This document shows positions 41,509 to 50,301 of a stretch of 64,000 bases of DNA, one piece after another. Source of the DNA: Mucilaginibacter terrae (lineage in GTDB: Bacteria > Bacteroidota > Bacteroidia > Sphingobacteriales > Sphingobacteriaceae); assembly GCF_031951985.1 (NCBI RefSeq), contig NZ_JAVLVU010000001.1, forward strand, positions 3,224,001-3,288,000. The letters run 5' to 3'. Position numbers and translations under genes: made by a program. Below the pieces are notes generated by a model that saw nothing but the letters and a program-made list of their open reading frames with translations, ran no database searches and was not told where the DNA came from. Numbering within the stretch: the stretch's first letter is position 1; every line of letters starts with the position of its first letter.

Positions 41509-44500
41509 ATGGGAAGAACGTATTCAAAAAGAATTTTATGTTTTAGCTGCGTATTATGTATTGCGGCATTTATGTTATGCACAGCCAGCGTATTAAGTGT
41601 TAATGCAAACCCGGTTAATGCCACAGCCAAATTGCCGGCAATCGATCAAACCATCACATTTAGTCCAATAAGCGCTAAAACTTATACCGATTTCGATTTT
41701 TCGCCAGGAGCAACGGCGAGCTCGGGTCTTACAGTAACTTATATCAGTAGCGATGCCACTGTTGCCCGTGTGATAAATGGCGGTACCACAATACGTATTG
41801 TGGGAGCGGGTATTGCGGTAATTACGGCTGAGCAACCCGGCAATGCCGAATATAACCGCGCTACGCGTGTAAGTCAAACCTTAACAGTTAATAAGGCCGA
41901 TCTCACCATTACGGCCGTTAGCCAAGCCCGTACCTATGGCAGTAATAATGCAACACTTGGTTTAGCATATACCGGTTTACGTAATGGCGAAACTGGCTTA
42001 ACGCCTGCGCCAAGGGCAACAACATCGGCTAACGCGGCATCGGGCGTAGGTAGTTACCCCATCATATTAAACGGCGGAACGTCCAACAATTATAACATTA
42101 TCAGGGTAAACGGCACCCTTACTATTACTCCGGCAAACTTAACCATCAGGGCCGATAATAAAACAAAAGCCTACGGAGCGGCCAATCCTACACTAACGGT
42201 TACTTATACTGGTTTTCGCAACAATGATACCTTTACCAAATTAACCACAAGGCCTGTTATCACTACAACGGCCGTTCGCAACAGCAACCCGGGTGTTTAT
42301 CCTATAACGGCAAGCGGGGCCTCATCAAATAATTATAATATCAATTATATTGATGGCGGGCTCACCATTAGCCGGTCTACCTTAACCATAATGGTTGCCG
42401 CAAAAACAAAGGTTTACGGCGGAGCGGTCCCTGCTTTAACCTATACTATCACCGGTTTTGCTCCCGGCCAAACCGAAGCATCGCTTACAAGCCCGGTAGT
42501 AATATCTACTGCGGTTACCCGCAACTCTCCGGTTGGCAGCTACCCCATAACCGCTTCAGGGGCAACATCTGATAATTATGACATCAGGTACGTGCAAAGC
42601 ACGTTGAGGGTTACCAAAGCCGCCTTAACAATTACGGCCAATAACGCAACCCGTATTTACGGAAGTGATAATCCTGAGTTTGACATTACTTACAGGGGCT
42701 TTGTTTTGGGCGAAACAGCAGAGGATTTAACTACCCAACCAATTGCAACTACTGCCGCAACTGCCTCATCAAGAGCAAATACTTACAGCATCAGGGCAAG
42801 CGGCGCCACGTCTGATAATTATAGCTTTACGTATGTAGCGGGTATACTAACGGTTACCAAGGCGCCATTGCGTATTGCCGCTCAGGGTAAAACCCGGGCA
42901 TATGGTGAAGACAACCCTGAACTTACACTTACTTACACCGGCTTTGTAAATGGTGAAGATGAAGACATATTAACAACCAAACCAACGGTTAGTACAACAG
43001 CTAACGTGCGGTCGGCGGTTGGGCGTTATCCTATTACACCAAGAGGAGCTACCGCTACAAACTATACCATTACCTATGGCAACGGAACATTGGTGATTGG
43101 TAAAGCCGACCTGACTATTACCGCAAACAACATCACACGTTTATACGGAGCCACCAGTCCGGCGCTTACGGTTAGCTACGATGGCTTTGCTAACGGTGAA
43201 ACGGTAACAGTGTTAACCAGGCGACCAACTTTAACATCTCCAGGTACATCAACATCGCCGGCAGGAACCTATGCGATCACCCCTTCTGGTGCAACAGCTG
43301 TTAACTATAACCTGATATACCAGGACGGTACGCTAACTATTGCCAAACGCAAGTTAACAATTACCGCAGCTGATAAAAGCCGGTCATACGGACAAGCTAA
43401 CCCGGCTTTAACGGCAACTTATACGGGTTTAGTTAACAATGACAGGGCTACCGTAATATTAAACGGCGAACGCCCTGAATTGAGCACCGATGCTACACCT
43501 GCTTCGGCACCTGGAACTTACCCCATTGAAATAAATGGCGGTTTAACAGCCGATAATTATGAAGTTGTGCTGGTTAATGGTACGCTTACCGTGGGCAACG
43601 CCACATTAACCATTACGGCCAACAGTATCTCAAAAACGTATGGGCAGGCTAACCCGCGCTTAAGTTATACCATAACAGGCTATGTAAACGGAGATGATAG
43701 AAGTGTTTTTACCGATCTGCCAACCACACCGGTAACAAGCGCCACTGCCGAATCGCCGGTGGGTACATATAACATAACTACCGGTGGTGCGGCAGTTAGC
43801 AACCCTTACTATGATTTAAAATATGTTACCGGTAAGTTAACCATTGGCAAGGCCTTATTAAGCGTAAGGGCAGCTAACAAAAGCCGGGTTTATGGCCAGC
43901 CTAACCCTGAGTTTACTTACACTATTAACGGCTTTGTAAATAATGACACTCGCGAGGATGCCATTACAAAGGAGCCAACAGTGAGTACCACGGCTACCGA
44001 AGCATCGCCGGTTGGCAGCAACTATAATATACAAGGACGTGGTGCAACTGCCGATAATTATTCGTTTAGTTACATCACCGGTAAGTTAACCATTACCCCG
44101 GCGGCATTAGTAATTAAGGCTAATGATACCACCCGCCGCTACGGTGAGCCTAATCCTGAGTTTACAGCAACTTATACCGGCTTAGCCAGTTTTGATACCC
44201 CGGCAAGCTTAAATACGCCTCCCACGTTTGCTACCACAGCCGTGGCCGGTTCAATACCGGGCCAATATCCTATTACGGTAAGTGGGGCATCATCACCTAA
44301 CTATACCATTACTTATGCTGATGGAATGCTTACCATTGGTCGCCCGTTATTAACGGTAAAAGCTAATAACCAGGCACGTAATTACGGGGTGAATAATCCA
44401 GAACTAACCTTAACGTACAGTGGTTTTTTAAACGGTGATAACGAATCGATATTTACCACATTGCCAACTGCTGCTACTACCGCCATGGCAGCAAGCAATG

Positions 44501-44538
44501 CCGGAACTTATGAATATTACACCCACGGGTGGCACTAA
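41509..44538 (+). CDS. giant MBG-repeat T9SS-type surface protein, 5' part (frameshifted)
   Basis: 1009 residues before a premature stop. The N-terminus has a long signal peptide (hydrophobic core up to about residue 35). An Ig-like domain (about 46-125, DQTITFSPISAKTYTDFDFS) is followed by eleven MBG repeats of about 80 residues with the pattern LTI-A-x-K-x-YG-x-NP-x-L-x-Y-x-GF, then G-Y-x-I-x-x-x-G-x-x-x-NY. The eleventh is cut short: the frame reads GTYEYYTHGWH and stops. Removing the single G at 44512 restores GTYNITPTGGTNPAYDL and joins the frame to the next entry, giving an intact protein of 1862 residues. Either the gene is broken or the base is a sequencing error. MBG proteins are large secreted or surface proteins; a role in adhesion is inferred. 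Confidence 0.85.
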   Translation: MGRTYSKRILCFSCVLCIAAFMLCTASVLSVNANPVNATAKLPAIDQTITFSPISAKTYTDFDFSPGATASSGLTVTYISSDATVARVINGGTTIRIVGAGIAVITAEQPGNAEYNRATRVSQTLTVNKADLTITAVSQARTYGSNNATLGLAYTGLRNGETGLTPAPRATTSANAASGVGSYPIILNGGTSNNYNIIRVNGTLTITPANLTIRADNKTKAYGAANPTLTVTYTGFRNNDTFTKLTTRPVITTTAVRNSNPGVYPITASGASSNNYNINYIDGGLTISRSTLTIMVAAKTKVYGGAVPALTYTITGFAPGQTEASLTSPVVISTAVTRNSPVGSYPITASGATSDNYDIRYVQSTLRVTKAALTITANNATRIYGSDNPEFDITYRGFVLGETAEDLTTQPIATTAATASSRANTYSIRASGATSDNYSFTYVAGILTVTKAPLRIAAQGKTRAYGEDNPELTLTYTGFVNGEDEDILTTKPTVSTTANVRSAVGRYPITPRGATATNYTITYGNGTLVIGKADLTITANNITRLYGATSPALTVSYDGFANGETVTVLTRRPTLTSPGTSTSPAGTYAITPSGATAVNYNLIYQDGTLTIAKRKLTITAADKSRSYGQANPALTATYTGLVNNDRATVILNGERPELSTDATPASAPGTYPIEINGGLTADNYEVVLVNGTLTVGNATLTITANSISKTYGQANPRLSYTITGYVNGDDRSVFTDLPTTPVTSATAESPVGTYNITTGGAAVSNPYYDLKYVTGKLTIGKALLSVRAANKSRVYGQPNPEFTYTINGFVNNDTREDAITKEPTVSTTATEASPVGSNYNIQGRGATADNYSFSYITGKLTITPAALVIKANDTTRRYGEPNPEFTATYTGLASFDTPASLNTPPTFATTAVAGSIPGQYPITVSGASSPNYTITYADGMLTIGRPLLTVKANNQARNYGVNNPELTLTYSGFLNGDNESIFTTLPTAATTAMAASNAGTYEYYTHGWH

Positions 44539-46790
44539 CCCTGCCTATGATTTAGCGTATGAAAAGGGCACGTTAACCATTAATAAAGTTGGCTTAACGG
44601 TAACTGCTAATGATGCCAGTCGGGCTTATGGAGTTGCCAATCCTGCTTTTGGTATTACTTATAACGGTTTTGTTAACAACGATACCGAAGCCAATCTTAC
44701 CACACGCCCAATAGTTAATACACCAGCTATCCCAACCTCTGCTTTGGGTACTTATCCGCTAATTGCGTCTGGAGGAGTATCGCCTAACTACAACTTTACT
44801 TACGTAAATGGCAAGCTTACCATTACGCCGGGTGCGGCAACGATCAGTTTTGCAGCTATTCCGGCCAAAACCTACGGCAATGCCGATTTTGATGCGGGGG
44901 CTACCAATAATGTAAACGAACCGATTATTTACACATCCGATAATGCGGCCGTTGCGGTAATCCTTAATAATAAAGTGCATCTTACAGGTGCAGGTACAGC
45001 TACTATTACAGCTTCATTATCGCCAACAAGCAATTACGGTCAAACAGATCCGGTTTCGCAAACGCTTACCGTAAACAAAGCGCCGCTTACCGTTAAGGCT
45101 AACAATCAAAATAAAACTTACGGCCAGGCTAACCCCGCGCTTACCATTAATTATTCGGGTTTTGTAAATGGTGAAACTACGGCTGTATTAACATCAGTCG
45201 CAACAGCGGTTACATTGGCAACGGTAAACAGCAACGTGGGCAACTATGACATCGTTGCATCCGGAGGTTTGGCTGCCAACTACCAGCTAACTTATGTTAA
45301 TGGAGCGCTTACTATCGGCAAAGCCCTGTTAACCGTAACCGCACAAAATGCAAGTCGTGCATTCGGCCGGGCAAACCCTGCTTTCAGCGTAACTTATTCA
45401 GGCTTGCTTAATGGCGATAGTGAGGCTGTTGTGAGTACACCACCAACGGTAAGCACCACCGCAACAGCAACATCGCCGGTTGGCAATTATGTACTAACTC
45501 CGGCAGGCGGCGCATCGGCTAACTACAATTTTGCTTATGTAAACGGCACGCTTACCATAACTCCAGCAGCAGCGGTAATCAGCTTTGCAGCATTGCCAGC
45601 TAAAACTTACGGCAACGCCGATTTTGATGCCGGTGCAACCAATACCGTAGGCGAACCAATTATTTACAGCTCGGGCAATACTGCTGTTGCCACTATTGTA
45701 AACGGCAAAATTCATATTACGGGCGCAGGTACCGCTAACATAACAGCTACATTTGCAGCAAATGGTAACTACAGCCAAACGCAGCCGGTAACGCAAACTT
45801 TAATTGTAAACAAAGCACAGCTTAATGTTAAGGCCGATGATAAAACCAAAGTTTATGGCGCAGCCAACCCCGTACTTACCCTAACGTACAGCGGTTTTGT
45901 AAACAACGAAACACAAGCCGTATTAACCTCGCCATCAACTGCAACAACTACGGCAACCGTTAGCAGCTCGGTAGGAAATTACACCATTACCCCATCGGGA
46001 GGTGCAGCAAGCAATTATGAGGTTGTATATACCAACGGAACCTTTACTGTTACTAAGGCTGCTTTAACCATAACCGCACAAAATGCCACCCGTGCTTATG
46101 GTGCAGAAAATCCGGCATTTGCAGTAACGTATTCGGGGTTTGTTAACGGCGACAATGAGAACTCGCTTAGCGCAAAACCAGCCGTAAATACCATCGCAAC
46201 AAGCACATCGCTCATTGGTAATTACCCGTTGGTACCATCGGGCGCGGCATCGGCAAATTATAATTTTACCTACGTAAACGGCACATTAACAATTACAGGC
46301 GGAGCGGCCACTATAGCTTTTACGCCACTGCCTGCCAAAACATTTGGTGATGCCGATTTTGATGCCGGTGCAACTAACAACGTTGGCGAAACATTGACGT
46401 ATTCATCAAGCAATCCATCAGTGGCTACTATTATAAACGGCAAAATTCATATTACCGGTGCAGGTACTACAATCATAACAGCAGCCTTCCCGGCTGGCAG
46501 TGGATACAGCTTAACGCAGCCGCAAACACAATTGTTAGCGGTTAACAAAGCATCGCAGGTAATTACCTTTGCACCTATCCCACTTCTATCGCGCGGCGAT
46601 GCGTATTCGCTGCAAAACGTAACGGCCAGTTCGGGCTTGCCGGTTACCTTTACCGTGGGCGATGGTACGCTTGCATCTATACAAGGCCAAACCCTTACCG
46701 CTAAGCAAATAGGTAGTACCACTATAACGGCCACACAAGGCGGAAGCAATAACTATCTGCCTGCAACAGCGGTTATAAACCCGCTTGAGA
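41644..46790 (+). repeat. array of MBG and Ig-like domain repeats
   Basis: About sixteen MBG units of roughly 240 bp each, interleaved with five Ig-like units. The DNA is diverged between units, though three late Ig-like units (near 44830, 45560 and 46300) share nearly identical stretches such as the one encoding DFDAGATN. These similar modules could recombine. Confidence 0.8.
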
Positions 46791-47098
46791 TCAGGAATAT
46801 CGAAGGTAAGATTGAAGTTGAGGTACACCGTGCGGTATCGCCAAATGGAGACGGCATAAACGATGTTTTCTTTATAGAAGGCATTACCAAATTTCCGGGC
46901 AACAAAGTGCTGGTTTATAACCGCAATGGGGTAAAAATATTTGAAATAAATGGTTACGATAATACCACCAAGGCGTTTAATGGCCGCTCGAACATTAACG
47001 GACAATTACAACAGCCCGGCACTTACTTTTATGTAATTGAGTTTGTTGCAGGCGATAAGGGAAGACGTGCAAGCGGAGCTTTTGTGTTAAAATATTAA
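44513..47098 (+). CDS. giant MBG-repeat T9SS-type surface protein, 3' part with type-B sorting domain
   Basis: This is the continuation of the preceding entry after the frameshift at 44512; the open frame could begin at 44435, but the residues before 44513 read out of frame. It holds five more MBG repeats interleaved with four Ig-like units (three starting AATISFAA or similar with AKTYGNADFDAGATN, one starting ASQVITFAPIP). The last about 90 residues are a CHU_C/gliding-motility type-B sorting domain: VSPNGDGINDVFFIEG, NKVLVYNRNGVKIFEI, GTYFYVIEF, and the end SGAFVLKY. Such domains direct secretion by the type IX system and usually need a PorP/SprF partner; a gene for one starts 10 bp downstream. 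It probably acts as a surface adhesin or matrix protein (inference). Confidence 0.85.
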   Translation, partial: NITPTGGTNPAYDLAYEKGTLTINKVGLTVTANDASRAYGVANPAFGITYNGFVNNDTEANLTTRPIVNTPAIPTSALGTYPLIASGGVSPNYNFTYVNGKLTITPGAATISFAAIPAKTYGNADFDAGATNNVNEPIIYTSDNAAVAVILNNKVHLTGAGTATITASLSPTSNYGQTDPVSQTLTVNKAPLTVKANNQNKTYGQANPALTINYSGFVNGETTAVLTSVATAVTLATVNSNVGNYDIVASGGLAANYQLTYVNGALTIGKALLTVTAQNASRAFGRANPAFSVTYSGLLNGDSEAVVSTPPTVSTTATATSPVGNYVLTPAGGASANYNFAYVNGTLTITPAAAVISFAALPAKTYGNADFDAGATNTVGEPIIYSSGNTAVATIVNGKIHITGAGTANITATFAANGNYSQTQPVTQTLIVNKAQLNVKADDKTKVYGAANPVLTLTYSGFVNNETQAVLTSPSTATTTATVSSSVGNYTITPSGGAASNYEVVYTNGTFTVTKAALTITAQNATRAYGAENPAFAVTYSGFVNGDNENSLSAKPAVNTIATSTSLIGNYPLVPSGAASANYNFTYVNGTLTITGGAATIAFTPLPAKTFGDADFDAGATNNVGETLTYSSSNPSVATIINGKIHITGAGTTIITAAFPAGSGYSLTQPQTQLLAVNKASQVITFAPIPLLSRGDAYSLQNVTASSGLPVTFTVGDGTLASIQGQTLTAKQIGSTTITATQGGSNNYLPATAVINPLEIRNIEGKIEVEVHRAVSPNGDGINDVFFIEGITKFPGNKVLVYNRNGVKIFEINGYDNTTKAFNGRSNINGQLQQPGTYFYVIEFVAGDKGRRASGAFVLKY

Positions 47099-47108
47099 GC
47101 AGTGTAAA

Positions 47109-48032
47109 ATGATTGATCTATTAAAATATATAAAACTCTTTGTTGTCGCACTGCTCATCATTGGTAGTTTACAGGCAAAGGCGCAGCAGTTTTTTAGCTA
47201 CAGCCAGTACATGAATAACCTTACGCCGCTTAACTCGGCTTATTCACTGCTCGATAAAAATGCTTCGCTCAGCGCACTGCTCCGTCGCCAGTGGGTTGGG
47301 GTTGAAGGCTCGCCGTCTACCTTTATATTTAATGGCAATTTGCCTATCGAATCTATAAACGGCGCCGCCGGTTTAATGGTGCTTAACGACCAGTTTTTTG
47401 TGGAACACCTTACCGAGATAAACGGCTTTTTTGCTAAAGGCATTCAACTGGGTCAAAAGCAGTTCCTGGGCGTATCGCTGAATTTAGGCATTCGCAGATA
47501 TGTAGCCAACTACTCTTCATTAGATCCTAACGACCCGGTTTTTCGTAACGATGTACGCGAGAACAAACCCAACGTGGGTTTTGGTGTGATGATCTATTCG
47601 CCCGATCAGTATTACTTCGGCGTATCGGTACCTGAATTGAGCATCCGCGACTTAGGTAATGCCTCTGTACAAACGGCCGACTTTTTCCGCAACCATTACA
47701 ATTTTGCAGGAGCTTACCTGTTTGGTAAAGAAGATGACGACGTGCGGGTCAAACCCGCATTCTTAGCTACCTACACCAAGGGCGTTCCGTTTGTGGCCGA
47801 TATGTCTATGTCAGTTTACGTAAAAAACACCGTTGGTTTAGGCTTGAATTACCGAACCAATAATGAGATGGCGGGCATTTTTTCTATCAATTCTGATTTA
47901 CTTAAACTGGGTTATAGTTACCAATTTGGTTCATCATCAAACAATGTGGGCGGCAGGTTGGGCAATGCCACGCATGAAGTAACGCTTACTTATCGCTTTG
48001 GAAGTGATTTGTTAAGGCGAAGCGTTCTGTAA
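47109..48032 (+). CDS. PorP/SprF-family type IX secretion outer-membrane protein
   Basis: 307 residues with a signal peptide (cut near KAQQF). The family start QQFFSYSQYMNNLTPLNSAY is clear, followed by beta strands of an outer-membrane barrel of about 12 to 14 strands and an end in LTYRFGSDLLR. PorP/SprF proteins assist secretion or anchoring of a specific T9SS type-B substrate. The gene starts 10 bp after the stop of the giant MBG-repeat protein, so it is likely its dedicated partner and on the same transcript. The intact reading frame here argues that the whole module was functional until recently, or that the upstream frameshift is a sequencing error. Confidence 0.92.
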   Translation: MIDLLKYIKLFVVALLIIGSLQAKAQQFFSYSQYMNNLTPLNSAYSLLDKNASLSALLRRQWVGVEGSPSTFIFNGNLPIESINGAAGLMVLNDQFFVEHLTEINGFFAKGIQLGQKQFLGVSLNLGIRRYVANYSSLDPNDPVFRNDVRENKPNVGFGVMIYSPDQYYFGVSVPELSIRDLGNASVQTADFFRNHYNFAGAYLFGKEDDDVRVKPAFLATYTKGVPFVADMSMSVYVKNTVGLGLNYRTNNEMAGIFSINSDLLKLGYSYQFGSSSNNVGGRLGNATHEVTLTYRFGSDLLRRSVL

Positions 48033-48174
48033 TTATGTTTAGATTTATGGAGGCTTAGGCACTCTTAAGCCATCCTAAAAGATTTCGGTTTACCATATTT
48101 TAACCAATACCAAACAAGATTTACTTAAACATCCTTTTTTAGCACATCAGCATTTAAACTTAGCTCAAAACGGT

Positions 48175-48182
48175 TACATTTG
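48175..48182 (+). promoter_or_regulatory. -7 promoter element of the GH2 glucuronidase-type gene
   Basis: TACATTTG matches TAnnTTTG exactly; the -33 region holds only TTTA at 48153-48156. Transcription would start near 48187, leaving about 23 nt before ATG 48210. Confidence 0.55.
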
Positions 48183-48209
48183 AAGTACACCCAACCAATA
48201 GTTACCTTT

Positions 48210-50063
48210 ATGAGAATTATATGCCTTGCCCTGCTTGCATTATTGTACAACGGACTTGCATCTGCCCAAACCAACCTTATTACCGATATCCAGTCGCGTA
48301 AAACCACCAGCCTCAACGGAACGTGGCAACACATTGTAGACCCGTATGAAACCGGCTTTTACGATTACCGGTATAAGGAACTAAGAGAAAACCACGGCGA
48401 TGCCTATTGGAATACCGATGTGCCAAAAGATAAATCAGAGAAAAAAGAGCACGGGTATAATGATAAATACACTTTGCAAGTCCCAGGTGACTGGAATCAT
48501 CAAAAGCCTGAGTTCGTATTTTACGAGGGGACCATCTGGTACAAAAAATCATTTGACTACTCGCCAACTAAGGCGGGCAGCCGTTACTTTATCTACTTCG
48601 GCGCAGTAAATTACAGGGCCGATGTTTACCTCAATGGCAAAAAGCTGGGTATGCACAAAGGAGGGTTTACTCCTTTTAATTTCGAGATACCGACATCGTT
48701 ACTCAAAGAAAAAAGCAACTTTTTGGTAGTTAAGGTAGATAATAAGCGCTATGCCGATGAAGTGCCTACGCTTAATACCGACTGGTGGAACTATGGCGGC
48801 ATAACCCGCGACGTTAAACTGGTTGAATTGCCGCAAAGCTTTATTCAGGACTTTGTGTTACAATTGAAAAAGCCAATTGCAGGTAAAGCCCCAGCGGCTA
48901 TGCCTGATGCGGAAGGTTATGTAAAGCTTAGTGGCTTTAAACCGGGAGAAACCATTACTGTTGAAATACCCGAACTTAAATTTAAAAAGCAAATACCTGC
49001 AACGGGCGAGCTTACGGAGCTGAGCTTTAAATTACCCAAGTTGCAACTGTGGGACACCGATAAACCCAAGCTGTACACTGTTAAAGTTAAAACAGCTACC
49101 GACGCCATAGAAGACAAAATAGGTTTCCGCACCATTGAGGCATTTGGAAAAAAGGTGTTGCTTAACGGCAAGCCGCTGTTTATGCGAGGCATTTGTATTC
49201 ATGGCGAAATACCGCAGGATGTACGCCGTGCTTTTGGACCAGCTGATGCTAAGCAGTTATTGGGACAGGCACAGGAATTGGGTTGTAATATGGTACGACT
49301 GGCCCATTATCCGCATGATGAAGCCATGACCCGCATGGCCGACTCGCTCGGCATACTGGTATGGTCGGAAATACCGGTATACTGGACCATAAATTTTGGT
49401 AGTAAAGAGGTGTTGGGTAAAGCCAAGGCACAACTGGATGAAATGATTACCCGCGACCATAACCGCGCCAGCATTATCATTTGGTCGGTTGGTAACGAAA
49501 CACCAGTTAGTCCAACCCGTACCGATTTTATGCACAGCCTTATTACCGAAGCCCGCCGTTTAGACAATACCCGCATGGTTTCGGCTGCATTGGAAGTAAA
49601 CTATAATTCGGGCAAGAGCATGAATATGATCGATGATCCGCTGGGCGAGTTTGTGGATTTGGTAGCCTTCAACGAGTATTTGGGCTGGTATGGCGGCCTG
49701 CCAAATGAGTGCCGCAAAACCAACTGGGGCACGCCTTACAACAAACCCCTGTTCATCAGCGAAACGGGTGCAGAGGCTAAAACTGGTTTCCATGCCGATT
49801 CGCTTACCCGCTTTAGCGAGGAGTACCAAAACTGGTATTACGTAGAGCAACTGGATATGATGAAACGCATGCCCGGTAACTACGTGGGCATATCGCCCTG
49901 GATACTGGCTGATTTCCGTTCGCCCAAACGTAATAACCCCGTTTACCAGGAGGGTTGGAACCGCAAGGGCATGTATGATGACAAAGGCAACAAAAAGAAG
50001 GCTTTTTACACCCTGCAAGCCTATTACAACGAAATGAAAAAGAAATACAGCAGCAAAAAATAA
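48210..50063 (+). CDS. GH2 family enzyme, candidate beta-glucuronidase
   Basis: 617 residues from ATG 48210, which starts a clear signal peptide (cut near ASAQ); a TTG ten codons upstream is less likely because the -7 element overlaps it. Sugar-binding, Ig-like and barrel domains follow the short three-domain GH2 layout. Acid/base Glu430 lies in WSVGNETPVS and nucleophile Glu518 in ISETGAEAK. Near the C-terminus, WNRKGMYDD gives Asn584 and Lys586, matching the NxK motif by which beta-glucuronidases hold the sugar carboxylate. Type II arabinogalactans carry terminal glucuronic acid, so the call fits the other loci here. Beta-galactosidase activity is the alternative. It is monocistronic, with its own promoter and terminator. 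Confidence 0.82.
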   Translation: MRIICLALLALLYNGLASAQTNLITDIQSRKTTSLNGTWQHIVDPYETGFYDYRYKELRENHGDAYWNTDVPKDKSEKKEHGYNDKYTLQVPGDWNHQKPEFVFYEGTIWYKKSFDYSPTKAGSRYFIYFGAVNYRADVYLNGKKLGMHKGGFTPFNFEIPTSLLKEKSNFLVVKVDNKRYADEVPTLNTDWWNYGGITRDVKLVELPQSFIQDFVLQLKKPIAGKAPAAMPDAEGYVKLSGFKPGETITVEIPELKFKKQIPATGELTELSFKLPKLQLWDTDKPKLYTVKVKTATDAIEDKIGFRTIEAFGKKVLLNGKPLFMRGICIHGEIPQDVRRAFGPADAKQLLGQAQELGCNMVRLAHYPHDEAMTRMADSLGILVWSEIPVYWTINFGSKEVLGKAKAQLDEMITRDHNRASIIIWSVGNETPVSPTRTDFMHSLITEARRLDNTRMVSAALEVNYNSGKSMNMIDDPLGEFVDLVAFNEYLGWYGGLPNECRKTNWGTPYNKPLFISETGAEAKTGFHADSLTRFSEEYQNWYYVEQLDMMKRMPGNYVGISPWILADFRSPKRNNPVYQEGWNRKGMYDDKGNKKKAFYTLQAYYNEMKKKYSSKK

Positions 50064-50098
50064 AAATTATTGCTGCGTTTTAAACGTATTAACCAATG

Positions 50099-50129
50099 GC
50101 CACTTTAAATACTTAAAGTGGCTGTTTTT
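50099..50129 (+). terminator. terminator after the GH2 glucuronidase-type gene
   Basis: GCCACTTTAA at 50099-50108 pairs perfectly with TTAAAGTGGC at 50113-50122 across a 4-nt loop, then TGTTTTTA. A weaker hairpin GCAGCAA/TTGCTGC at 50050-50076 overlaps the gene end. Confidence 0.85.
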
Positions 50130-50229
50130 ATTGATATGGCATTATAAAGGTTGTAATACACGGTTGTGCATTAACCGTATTGAATATCACATAAATAATT
50201 ATAAATCAATTATTTGCGGGTATTTAGCC

Positions 50230-50261
50230 TTGCTGGTTTGCTGGTTTATTTGATATTTTTG
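50230..50261 (+). promoter_or_regulatory. promoter of the GH2-malectin gene
   Basis: TTG at 50230-50232, a 21-nt spacer and TATTTTTG at 50254-50261 (exact TAnnTTTG). The start would fall near 50266, about 36 nt before ATG 50302. Confidence 0.55.
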
Positions 50262-50301
50262 GCCAAAACCAATTATTCAAGTTACCATCTAACCATTAAT
50301 T

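Noticed and set aside
41644..46790. CRISPR array
   Set aside because: The periodic sequence is about 240 bp long, in frame and codes for MBG domains; no short identical repeats with unique spacers occur.
44435..47098. A separate gene starting at 44435
   Set aside because: Its first 26 codons are out of frame with the MBG repeat and contain no signal peptide; the region from 44513 continues the upstream protein after a one-base frameshift.
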